A stretch of 38,824 nucleotides of DNA from a bacterium (lineage in GTDB: Bacteria; 4484-113; JAGGVC01). The notes under the pieces were generated by a model. It was not told the origin of the DNA, ran no database searches, and saw only the letters and a program-made list of their open reading frames with translations. A program made the position numbers and the translations under genes. The DNA is taken from positions 1-38,824 of the forward strand of contig JABRWB010000055.1 in assembly GCA_039961635.1 (NCBI GenBank), given 5' to 3'. Of the stretch, positions 7,492 through 15,171 are shown one piece after another. Numbering within the stretch: the first letter of the stretch is position 1; each line of letters opens with the position of its first letter.

Positions 7492-8637
7492 CTGAAAGGC
7501 GGATTCATAATCGCGGCTTTAATCGTCGGGGCGGGGATTCTCAGCATCGAGCTGGGAATCTCCACGGCCGTGCTCGAAATCGCTTTCGGCGCGATCCTGC
7601 GCAATTCGCTACCGCTGTTCGGAATAGGTTGGGACGAATTCGCTGGCGGCGGTCAGTGGCTGGAAACGCTGTCGTCGGTCGGCTTGATGGCGGTAATGTT
7701 CATGGCCGGCTTTGAAACCGATCTTGATTTGCTGCGCAAGAATCTGAAACCATCTCTGAAGGCGGGGATCCCGGGATTCTTCGCCCCGTTTTTGGTTTCG
7801 GGAGCGATCGTTTACTTCCTCTTCGGAATGAACATCGGCAAGGCCGCATTGATGGCGATAGCGCTGTCAACAACGTCCATCGCCCTGATTTACGCTTACC
7901 TTCGCGAAAGAGGTTTGCTCGACCACAAAATCGGTCAACTGCTGCTATCCACCGCGATGGTGATGGACATTTCGAGCGTGCTTCTGTTGACGGCGATTTA
8001 CGCAAATCAGGGAGCGCAGCTCGCACTGGAAATTGCAATAATTTTGGTGTTGTTCTTGATTGCTCCGGCGCTCGGCCATATTCTTTTCGACAGATACAAG
8101 GGCAACCTGATAGAGCTGGAGCTGCGGTTTTTGTTTTTGATGCTGCTTGGATTTACGCTCTTGACCCACATGACAAGCGTAAACGAGGCGCTGGTGGGAT
8201 TTTCGCTGGGCGTAATCATGGGCCGCGTTTTAAGACGCAGGGAAGAACTGACGGGCAAGCTGTCGGGAGTCGTATTCAGCATGCTCGCGCCGGTATTCTT
8301 CTTCGTGGCGGGAACCAGGCTGGAAATCACAGCGCTTTCTCCTGCTCTGACAATGAAGGCGCTGTTGCTTCTGGTCGCGGTCGCCGGAACTAAACTGCTT
8401 GTATCCGTGGCCGCGCTGACCCCGAAAATCCCGCGGCCGGCTGCGCGCTTCGCGGGGATGCTTTTCAACTACAACCTCACCTTCGGCATCGTCGCGGCGC
8501 ATTTCGGATTCGTCCGGGGAACGATCAGCTCATCGGAATACGGCGTTGTGCTGTTGGTCATCCTTGCAAGCGCGTTTATACCGACGGTGTTTCACAGGGA
8601 TGTTCCGCGCGAGCTGGATATTCAGAAGTCAGGATAA
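7492..8637 (+). CDS. CPA2-type cation/proton antiporter
   Basis: An integral membrane protein with about eleven to twelve hydrophobic helices, resembling the KefB/NapA Na+/H+ exchanger domain. Family-like segments include GLMAVMFMAGFETDLDLL, ALSTTSIALIYAYL and GFSLGVIMGRVL. It ends right after the membrane domain, with no RCK/TrkA nucleotide-binding tail, so it is a short form. The reading frame opens at TTG 7462, but a full AAAGGAGG at 7478-7485 sits inside that extension. The likely start is therefore the CTG at 7492 (6-nt spacing), giving 381 residues that begin with a hydrophobic helix; CTG 7486 is too close. It would exchange Na+ or K+ for H+ at the inner membrane. Confidence 0.85.
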   Translation: MKGGFIIAALIVGAGILSIELGISTAVLEIAFGAILRNSLPLFGIGWDEFAGGGQWLETLSSVGLMAVMFMAGFETDLDLLRKNLKPSLKAGIPGFFAPFLVSGAIVYFLFGMNIGKAALMAIALSTTSIALIYAYLRERGLLDHKIGQLLLSTAMVMDISSVLLLTAIYANQGAQLALEIAIILVLFLIAPALGHILFDRYKGNLIELELRFLFLMLLGFTLLTHMTSVNEALVGFSLGVIMGRVLRRREELTGKLSGVVFSMLAPVFFFVAGTRLEITALSPALTMKALLLLVAVAGTKLLVSVAALTPKIPRPAARFAGMLFNYNLTFGIVAAHFGFVRGTISSSEYGVVLLVILASAFIPTVFHRDVPRELDIQKSG

Positions 8638-8668
8638 AAACTCTCCTTGCCGAAACTATTCCGAACTG

Positions 8669-9799
8669 CTATTGCGGCAATGCTTCCATCCAGAATTGGA
8701 ACCAGTTTTCGCCCATGAATTTCGCCGCGAACGCGTCGCCCTTGCGCGCTGCAACCGTTTCGCCCAATATGCCGATGTCCCCGAAATCCCGGATTGGCGC
8801 GGGCGTGTTCCAGCGGTTCAGGCCGCCGTCGAAATCCGAGCCGAGGCCGACGCGGTTTTCGCCGAGCATGTAAGCGAGATGATCGATATGCTCCAATACG
8901 ATATCCAGCCCCACTTCGCGCTTGGGAGGTTCGGCTTCGGGAGCCGACCGTGCCAGTTTCGGCTCCGTGTATTGCGGCTCGAGCAGCTTCACCGCGATTT
9001 GTTCCGGCGTCGGATCGCCTTCCCAAATCGTCTCCGGCGGAACCGGCGCGAATTCCCCGAATTCGGTGCGCTCCCAACGGGGATCGAGATAATCGTTGAA
9101 AAGCACCACGCCCACTGCCCCGCCGGCTTCCCTCACCGCCGCAAGCTGCCGGTCGTCCAGGTTCCGGACGTGAGGGCACACCGCGTCCGCGTTGGAGTGC
9201 GACGCGTAAAGCTTCAGCTCCGGAATTTTCGATTTACGGAACTCGACCACGTCCCAAAAGCTCTCGCGATTAAGGTGCGAAAGGTCTACCGCCATTCCGA
9301 GCGCGGCGGCGCGGCGCAGCAACTCACATCCGTCCGCGGTCAGTCCGCCTTCCGCGTAGTTTCCCGCGGCGAATTTGTTCGCGCCATGCCAGACAAGCCC
9401 CAGCGCCCGGACGCCCGCCGCGGAAAACGCGTCGAGCGCGGCGGGTTCGGAAACCGGATCCGCCCCTTCCATCAGTATGCTGATTCCAACCGCTCCATCG
9501 CTTCGTGTAAGCGAGTGCAAATCGTCGGCGGACTCCACCATTCTGTACCTGCCCGGATTGCGCGCAACTATCTTTCTGTATATCGCAAGCTCCGCATCAA
9601 CCGCGCGATTCAAATACCCCGCCGCGGCGTAGTCCGGATGGACGAACAACGTGCACCACGACCATTTAAGCCCGCCGCGCCTCCACGCGGATTCGGTGAG
9701 CATGAAATCGCCCGAATCCGAATCGAACCGCCTGCCATGGCTGAGCATACTGAACGCGAGATCCTGATGCGCATCGACAACATTGAATTTGGACGGCAT
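8669..9799 (-). CDS. Membrane dipeptidase (peptidase family M19)
   Basis: The 376-residue product matches the M19 renal-dipeptidase family over its whole length. The first zinc-binding motif is DAHQDL with H11 and D13. Later family blocks include ILMEGADP (bridging glutamate), ASHSNADAVCPHVRN with its zinc-binding histidine, and GLGSDFDGG. Such enzymes hydrolyse dipeptides, including those with a D-residue at the C-terminus. No signal peptide is seen, so it is probably cytoplasmic. I chose ATG 9799 over ATG 9817 because a TAACAT -10-like box ends 8 nt upstream of it, although neither has a Shine-Dalgarno. It is divergently arranged with the next lipoprotein gene. Confidence 0.93.
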   Translation of the reverse strand: MPSKFNVVDAHQDLAFSMLSHGRRFDSDSGDFMLTESAWRRGGLKWSWCTLFVHPDYAAAGYLNRAVDAELAIYRKIVARNPGRYRMVESADDLHSLTRSDGAVGISILMEGADPVSEPAALDAFSAAGVRALGLVWHGANKFAAGNYAEGGLTADGCELLRRAAALGMAVDLSHLNRESFWDVVEFRKSKIPELKLYASHSNADAVCPHVRNLDDRQLAAVREAGGAVGVVLFNDYLDPRWERTEFGEFAPVPPETIWEGDPTPEQIAVKLLEPQYTEPKLARSAPEAEPPKREVGLDIVLEHIDHLAYMLGENRVGLGSDFDGGLNRWNTPAPIRDFGDIGILGETVAARKGDAFAAKFMGENWFQFWMEALPQ

Positions 9800-9807
9800 G
9801 GGCGGCG

Positions 9808-9813
9808 ATGTTA
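9808..9813 (-). promoter_or_regulatory. Possible -10 box (TAACAT) of the dipeptidase gene
   Basis: On the minus strand TAACAT reads 9813 to 9808, leaving 8 nt before the ATG at 9799. No Shine-Dalgarno is present. A -35 element is not obvious, so the call rests mainly on the repeated spacing in this window. Confidence 0.3.
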
Positions 9814-9836
9814 ACATTTCGGCGCAACGGCGATGA

Positions 9837-9842
9837 TAGAAT
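9837..9842 (+). promoter_or_regulatory. TAGAAT box for a leaderless lipoprotein mRNA
   Basis: TAGAAT ends 8 nt before the ATG at 9851. TTAACA at 9811-9816 could be a distant -35 (20-nt spacer). The box overlaps the alternative upstream ATG (9833), which supports the later start. Confidence 0.45.
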
Positions 9843-9850
9843 TCCCTTGC

Positions 9851-11359
9851 ATGCCGCTGCGTCTTTCCGGCATTCGGCTTTCCCTACGGCTTTGCGCGTT
9901 GCTGGTTTCGGCCGCGCTGGCCGCTTCCGGCTGTCAATCCGGCGATTCCGGCGACGCAGCGTCGGCGTCGGAGGGCCGCGCGCCCGACCGCCTGACGGAA
10001 ATGCAAGGCGCGCTGGTTTACAGGCCGGGGCGGATCGCTGGTTTTGACAAGGCTTCCGGCAAAATCCTTTGGGAGCGCGAAATCAAGGAGCGGTTGTTCC
10101 CATACAGGGTCGCGGAAATCGAATCCAAAACGGGGAAACGCCGGTATCTGCTGACTTGGATTGATGGCAACGCCTCGCCCAGCGTCGCGATTCTCGACGC
10201 GTCCCTTCGTCCGAAGTATACGCGCAGGCGGGCGTCGCTCTCCGCGCGGCTCGGTGATGCTTTTGCGGTGGAAATTTTGGAGCACACCGGGCCGGAAGGA
10301 CTGCACACTTTCCGCACGGAGATTTTCGACGCTGAAAGGCTTCTCGTCGCCTCGGAGTTTCCGCGCCAATCCAGGCTGGACGCGCTTGCGACAGGCGGGA
10401 ATGCCGCCCCCTGGCGCATTGTGATGGCCGGCCCGGAAATTTCCGGCGATGAATTCGAAAGCGAAACCGAAATAGTTTCGGTATACGATTTGCGGTCCGG
10501 AAAAACGGTGTTTTCCACGAAGGTGAAGAAGCGCTCCCCGGAACGATTGGAGTTGCTTGCATCCACGGGCGCGAAATTTGTTTTTTATTACCAGCTTGAT
10601 TATTACGAATTGGAAATTCTTTGCCTTGACGATTCGGGCGAAGTTCTGTGGACGGAGGAATACGACGGCCAAGTGCTTTCAACCGTCGAATATCCATACT
10701 CGGGCTGGGCGAACTCCTCCCCTTGCGCGACCGACCCGAAAGGAAAGCGCGTGGCCTACTTCATCGCGGTGCTTAACTCGCCGCCGCATCTTTATATTCG
10801 CGACCTTGAATCCGGAAGGATTCTCGCATCCCAGGTCACGTCAGGCGCGCCAGGATTACCCTCGCATGTCGAATGGAGCGAAAATGGGCTGCTGATTTCA
10901 TTCGGAAGGGGGAAAAGCGCGTGGCTGCTGAATCCCGATGACGGCTCGATAAAAGACGCGGAACCGCAAAGTCTGCCTGCGCCGGTAGAGCGCAGGATGG
11001 CCGGTCTTTCGCACGAAGCAGACGGCGACGGGATTGCGCCGTTTAACGGAATAATTTTGCCGGATGGAGCGGCGATTCCGCTCTCCAATTTCACCGGGCG
11101 CCGGATTAAGACTTACGGAAGCGCAAATGGAAACGACAGCGGCAAGACTTACGAATATGGAGAACCCGCCCTCGGCCAGGATATCGCGCCCGTGGAAAAA
11201 TATGCGGTCGTTGACGGCGCAATTGTAATTGGAGACGAGCTTTCACCGAGCGGATGGCGTTTCTACGGCGATTACAGGATTCTCCTTACCGCCGACGAAC
11301 TTGTGTTCCTCGACGAGAAAGGAGCGGAATCGGGCAAATACAAGCTTATCGAAAAATGA
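9851..11359 (+). CDS. Lipoprotein with PQQ-like beta-propeller character
   Basis: A lipoprotein of about 502 residues. With the start at ATG 9851 the signal peptide is of normal length and ends at the lipobox LAASGC (Cys28). An early segment (RIAGFDKASGKILWEREI) resembles the PQQ/pyrrolo-quinoline enzyme repeat seen in BamB-like propellers. Later parts contain recurring WE/WTEEY and S-G-x-I-L strand patterns, consistent with a beta-propeller. I recognise no enzyme motif and cannot name the family. It would be anchored on the periplasmic or outer side of a membrane. A perfect palindrome at 11380-11395 follows the stop and may help end transcription. Confidence 0.75.
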   Translation: MPLRLSGIRLSLRLCALLVSAALAASGCQSGDSGDAASASEGRAPDRLTEMQGALVYRPGRIAGFDKASGKILWEREIKERLFPYRVAEIESKTGKRRYLLTWIDGNASPSVAILDASLRPKYTRRRASLSARLGDAFAVEILEHTGPEGLHTFRTEIFDAERLLVASEFPRQSRLDALATGGNAAPWRIVMAGPEISGDEFESETEIVSVYDLRSGKTVFSTKVKKRSPERLELLASTGAKFVFYYQLDYYELEILCLDDSGEVLWTEEYDGQVLSTVEYPYSGWANSSPCATDPKGKRVAYFIAVLNSPPHLYIRDLESGRILASQVTSGAPGLPSHVEWSENGLLISFGRGKSAWLLNPDDGSIKDAEPQSLPAPVERRMAGLSHEADGDGIAPFNGIILPDGAAIPLSNFTGRRIKTYGSANGNDSGKTYEYGEPALGQDIAPVEKYAVVDGAIVIGDELSPSGWRFYGDYRILLTADELVFLDEKGAESGKYKLIEK

Positions 11360-11379
11360 AGTTGAAAGATTCTGCCCCA

Positions 11380-11400
11380 AGCGCCCGCGGGCGCTATACT
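11380..11400 (+). promoter_or_regulatory. 16-bp palindrome abutting a TATACT -10 box
   Basis: AGCGCCCGCGGGCGCT at 11380-11395 is perfectly self-complementary and its last base is the first of TATACT (11395-11400). The -10 box stands about 35 nt upstream of the phosphohexomutase ATG. The palindrome could be an operator or part of the end of the previous gene; no U-run follows it. Confidence 0.4.
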
Positions 11401-11435
11401 GAAATCCTCATTTTCACGCGCATGAAGGAGCGGTG

Positions 11436-12878
11436 ATGAGCGCGGGAGTCAAATTCGGAACCGACGGATGGCGGGGCATAACCGCATCCGATTTCACATT
11501 CTCGAATGTAATTCTTGTGGCGGAGGCCATCCGGCGGCATTTGACCGCAGGCGGCGCCGAGCGCCGCGTCCTGCTTATCGGATACGACACAAGGTTCCTG
11601 GCGCGGAACTTCGCCCACTCGACAGCCGGATATCTGGGCGCGAACGGTCTTTCGGTCGCGGTCGCGGACGCGCCGATTCCCACTCCCGCGATCGCATTCG
11701 CGGTTAAGCATCTGGGCGCGGCGGGGGCGATCCAGTTCACGGCGTCGCACAATCCTTATTATTACAACGGACTGAAGTTCATCCCCGATTTCGCGGGACC
11801 CGCGATGCCCGAAACCACCGACGCGATAACCGCGATAATCAAGGAGCTTACGGATTGCGGGTGGAGCGGCGAATATTCGACTCGCGTGGATTTTGGCAAG
11901 ACTTTCGAAGTCCGTTCTGATTACTTCGCCCACCTGGACGAATTGATCGATGCGAACGCGATTAAAAACGCGGGTATCAAGGTCTTGTACAACGCGCTAT
12001 GGGCTACGGGCTCCGGGTGGCTTGACGGCTACCTGCGCGGGCGCGGTATAGAAGTCGAAACGATGAATGCGGAACGCGATGTGCTTTTCGGCGGAAGTAT
12101 GCCCGACCCGTCGTACGAGATACTCAAGCCGATGGAATCGCGGCTAGCGGGAAACGGATTCAGCCTCGGACTCTCGACCGACGGCGACAGCGACCGATTC
12201 GCCGCATTCGACGGCCGCGGCGGATTCGCCACGGCGAACAAGCTGATTCCCCTAATCGCGCATTACCTGATCGTCGAACGCGGGATGCCGGGCGATTTGG
12301 TGCGCACCGTTTCAACTTCCGCGCTGCTGGACAGGATCGCCGCGGCGCACGGACGCGGGTTGATTGAAACGAAGGTCGGATTCAAGTACGTCGGACATGA
12401 AATCCGCGGCGGCGCGCTTTGCGGCGGCGAGGAGAGCGGCGGATTCAGCATGGCCGGGCACGTGCCGGAAAAGGACGGGATACTTGCCTGTTTGCTTGCG
12501 TGCGAAATCGCTGCGGTACTTGGCGGCGGCAGCCTGTCCAGGTGCTTCGAAATAATCGAGGAAACATACGGCCCGTCGGTGACGAAGCGAACCGACCTGC
12601 ACCTGACCGAGGAAGGCAAGGCCGCGGTGCTGGAGCAGGCGAAGTCGCTTGCGGACCACTATGCGGAGCGCGGCGGCGAGCTTTGGGGCATTCCGGTTGT
12701 CAAAGTTGTTTCGATTGACGGGTACAAGTTCATGCTCGCCGGCGACCGCTCCATTTTGGTGCGCGCAAGCGGCACCGAGCCCGTCGTGCGAATTTACCTC
12801 GAAGCGAGGACGGAAGCCGAGCTTGAAGAGCTGGACGAGCAGATAACCAGATTCATCGAATTAACTATTAAAAACTAA
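11436..12878 (+). CDS. Alpha-D-phosphohexomutase (phosphoglucomutase/phosphomannomutase)
   Basis: The 480-residue enzyme has all four signature regions of the superfamily: the phosphoserine loop TASHNP with Ser104, the Mg-binding loop DGDSDR at 249-254, the sugar-specificity loop GEESGG at 331-336 and the phosphate-binding loop RASGTEP at 443-449. It interconverts hexose 1- and 6-phosphates for sugar-nucleotide synthesis or glycogen metabolism. GEESGG is usual in PGM/PMM-type enzymes and argues against GlmM. AAGGAG at 11425-11430 sits 5 nt before ATG 11436 and 2 nt before GTG 11433, so the ATG is preferred. A TATACT box precedes it. Confidence 0.92.
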   Translation: MSAGVKFGTDGWRGITASDFTFSNVILVAEAIRRHLTAGGAERRVLLIGYDTRFLARNFAHSTAGYLGANGLSVAVADAPIPTPAIAFAVKHLGAAGAIQFTASHNPYYYNGLKFIPDFAGPAMPETTDAITAIIKELTDCGWSGEYSTRVDFGKTFEVRSDYFAHLDELIDANAIKNAGIKVLYNALWATGSGWLDGYLRGRGIEVETMNAERDVLFGGSMPDPSYEILKPMESRLAGNGFSLGLSTDGDSDRFAAFDGRGGFATANKLIPLIAHYLIVERGMPGDLVRTVSTSALLDRIAAAHGRGLIETKVGFKYVGHEIRGGALCGGEESGGFSMAGHVPEKDGILACLLACEIAAVLGGGSLSRCFEIIEETYGPSVTKRTDLHLTEEGKAAVLEQAKSLADHYAERGGELWGIPVVKVVSIDGYKFMLAGDRSILVRASGTEPVVRIYLEARTEAELEELDEQITRFIELTIKN

Positions 12879-12890
12879 CGGGGTGCTAGT

Positions 12891-13910
12891 ATGGCCAAGA
12901 AAGATCGAATCGAGCGTGTGATTTCCGAGCGCATCGTGGGCGAGCGCGTTCTTGGCAGCGCCAATCCCATCGCGATGGGATTCAGGCACGGCAAGAAGGC
13001 GTTCTTCGACAGCATCGGCGGCGTGGGACTTGGATTTCTGCTTTTTATCCTTGCAATCTTCGTCTCCACCTGCGATGTGAAAAGGCACAGCGGCGAAGTG
13101 GCGAAGCTGTCGCCTGTCAAGGCCGAGGATGCCGGCTCTCTTTCCGGAATGCAAATCGTGACGGGAATCCCAGAGGCCGCCGAAACCGTCGTCGCTCCGC
13201 TTACCGACAAGAAGGTCATCCACTACACATACGCCAAAGAGGAATACGTCACCGAAACCGTGACGGAAGAGGTCACGGAAACCGTAGTCGAAGGCGGCCA
13301 GGAAAAGGAAGTCACCAAGGAAGTTACGAAAGAAGTGACCGACTGGAAAGTGCGCGAGGAGCGTGAGGACTATGCCGATCTCAAGCTCGGCGCGCTGACG
13401 GTCAAGCCCGACTCGGCGAGGCTGGACATCGCATCGCAGGACATCGTGAAGGATTTGGGCAAGAACAAGGCGGGGAATGACGAGCGAATCCGCGTGTCGT
13501 ACATCCCGGTCACCGGCCCGCTTACGGTTCTTGGCGAGGTCAACGCGGGCGTTATTTCCGGCGGCGATCCGTTCCGTATCACGACCGAAACACCCGAAAA
13601 GCTGATCGAAAAGATGCGCGGCGAGGAAAAGGCGGCATTCTTCGGATTGAAATTCATCTCCGTCGTTCTTTTCGCCGTCGCTTTCAACCTGATGCTCGGC
13701 CCGATTCTATTGTTGGTCGGCATAGTACCAATCCTCGGCGGCGCAGTCCGGTTCATCGTTTTTCTCGTCAGCGTGGTCCTTGCGGTCGTGCTCGTCACCG
13801 TGATTACCGTCATCGTCAAGTACTGGTGGGCGCTGCTCATCGTGGGCGCGGTGATAGCTGCGCTTGCCATCGGCGGCGCAAGGAAGCCCCCCAAGCCCCA
13901 GCCTGCCTGA
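12891..13910 (+). CDS. TMEM43-like membrane protein
   Basis: A 339-residue protein with one N-terminal transmembrane helix (about 43-60), a soluble middle domain and a cluster of four hydrophobic helices at the C-terminus (about 250-330). This layout, with S-G-M-x-I-V-T-G-x-P and an A-P-L-T-D-K-x-V-x-Y-x-Y motif in the middle, resembles the TMEM43/LUMA family and more loosely the GIDE-type domain. Residues 119-150 form a low-complexity insertion built on repeated (K/T)EVT units, probably a charged extended or coiled segment. Function in bacteria is unknown. GGGGTG about 8 nt upstream serves the ATG. It follows the phosphohexomutase by 12 nt and is likely in the same operon. Confidence 0.65.
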   Translation: MAKKDRIERVISERIVGERVLGSANPIAMGFRHGKKAFFDSIGGVGLGFLLFILAIFVSTCDVKRHSGEVAKLSPVKAEDAGSLSGMQIVTGIPEAAETVVAPLTDKKVIHYTYAKEEYVTETVTEEVTETVVEGGQEKEVTKEVTKEVTDWKVREEREDYADLKLGALTVKPDSARLDIASQDIVKDLGKNKAGNDERIRVSYIPVTGPLTVLGEVNAGVISGGDPFRITTETPEKLIEKMRGEEKAAFFGLKFISVVLFAVAFNLMLGPILLLVGIVPILGGAVRFIVFLVSVVLAVVLVTVITVIVKYWWALLIVGAVIAALAIGGARKPPKPQPA

Positions 13911-13943
13911 AATTTCGCCTTTGAGCGTCTTTTCGAACCGCTA

Positions 13944-13998
13944 TTGACCTTTCTGGCGGACGGCGCGACAATTCAGGTTTACTTAGCTCCCTTGGAGG
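13944..13998 (+). promoter_or_regulatory. Promoter and ribosome binding site of the proline-rich lipoprotein
   Basis: TTGACC (13944-13949) and GACAAT (13967-13972) are 17 nt apart. GGAGG at 13994-13998 directly touches the ATG at 13999 but is 6 nt from the in-frame GTG at 14005, so it favours the GTG as the start. Confidence 0.55.
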
Positions 13999-14004
13999 AT
14001 GACA

Positions 14005-14868
14005 GTGAGATTCCCATTTATGTTGTTGACGCTTGCCTTTTTGCTCGCTGCGCTGACCGGATGCCCGGCGCCGCAGACCGAAGGGGAAGGCGGCTACCAG
14101 GCCGGATCGCCCGCGGGCAAGCCCGCCGCGCCGGATTTCACGACATCCAAGCTTGCGTCCATAGGCAACGTCAAGCTAGGCATGTCTCCGGATGAAGTAA
14201 AGGCCGTGTTTCCGGAAGATGGCGATTTGGCAATCGGAGAAGCCATTCCGCCCGAGGGCGAGCCTTTACAGTTCAGCGCCAGCCCCAAAGAAGGCAAGAC
14301 CGGCCCGGAATCAAGCTTCGGCTTCCTTGAAGGCGGCCTCGTTCTGTACGGCGAGCACCATCAAATTCCCGAGGCTGAATTCAAGGCCAAAGTTGAGGAA
14401 CTGAAGGGAACCTATGGCGAGGGCTCCCTCGAACCGCCCGACATTCTGACCAAAACCAAGTTCTATTCCGGCGAGGAACCCGAAGCGGCGCCCCCGGCCC
14501 CTGGTGCTGAAGGCGAGACTCCCGTAGAGGCTCCTCCGGCCGACAAAGCGCCGCCGGCGGAAGCGCCGCCAGCCGAGGAGAAAGAGCCCCAGTTCCCGCC
14601 TAACACCGTCTTTTGGTCAGACCCCGCGAACAACATCGTAATCGTCGCCGGTTACGAAAACGGCGCTGGGATGATCATGGCGATGCGCACCGACAAGGTG
14701 GACGCATACTTCGACAAGGTTCAGGAAGAAGTCAACAAGATGATCGAAGAAGCGATGAAGGGCATGTCCGAGCAAATGGGTGGCCAGACTCCTCCGGCCG
14801 ACGGCTCGGCGCCTCCTCCCCCTCCCGCGGAAGCGCCTCCGGCGACGGAAGGAAAGGGCGGCCAGTAG
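14005..14868 (+). CDS. Proline/alanine-rich lipoprotein, function unknown
   Basis: With the GTG start the first residues form a compact signal peptide ending at the lipobox LTGC (Cys20). Residues about 50-150 form a globular region starting with VKLGMSPDEVKAVF. This resembles the opening of small BamE/SmpA-like or stress-response lipoprotein domains, but the match is short. A linker of repeated EAPPA units follows (about 155-195), then a second globular segment (FWSDPANNIVIVAGY...) and another proline-rich tail. The gene has its own promoter and ends in a strong intrinsic terminator, so it is monocistronic. Confidence 0.72.
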   Translation: MRFPFMLLTLAFLLAALTGCPAPQTEGEGGYQAGSPAGKPAAPDFTTSKLASIGNVKLGMSPDEVKAVFPEDGDLAIGEAIPPEGEPLQFSASPKEGKTGPESSFGFLEGGLVLYGEHHQIPEAEFKAKVEELKGTYGEGSLEPPDILTKTKFYSGEEPEAAPPAPGAEGETPVEAPPADKAPPAEAPPAEEKEPQFPPNTVFWSDPANNIVIVAGYENGAGMIMAMRTDKVDAYFDKVQEEVNKMIEEAMKGMSEQMGGQTPPADGSAPPPPPAEAPPATEGKGGQ

Positions 14869-14922
14869 AACCGCGCCTGCAATCGCGCGGCCGCAAACGC
14901 CGCAAATTTTGAATTTCATTAC

Positions 14923-14953
14923 GGCCCCGGGCAACCGGGGCCGGTTTTTTTTT
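14923..14953 (+). terminator. Intrinsic terminator
   Basis: An 8-bp stem GGCCCCGG/CCGGGGCC (14923-14930 with 14935-14942) closes a GCAA tetraloop. It is followed by GG and nine Ts (14945-14953). It ends the proline-rich lipoprotein transcript. Confidence 0.92.
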
Positions 14954-14973
14954 CAAATATAACCGCCAAGCTG

Positions 14974-15002
14974 TTGACAGGCTCGGATCCCGGCGGTATA
15001 AT
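14974..15002 (+). promoter_or_regulatory. Perfect sigma70 consensus promoter
   Basis: TTGACA (14974-14979) and TATAAT (14997-15002) with exactly 17 nt between them match the full consensus. It lies just after the terminator and drives the PKD lipoprotein and fibre genes. The transcript would have a leader of roughly 40 or 160 nt, depending on which start codon is used. Confidence 0.85.
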
Positions 15003-15171
15003 CGATGTTGCGTGGGCATTGGCCGGCCCGCAAAAAGGGTGTATTTTTATGTCAGTTGAACGCCGGGACCCGAATATCGTCATAGCGGATATGGGTACCT
15101 CTTTAAAGTTTGGACTTTTTGCATTTTCATCCGACATCCGCATCAAAGATGCCGCGGGGAACCTCGTACTC

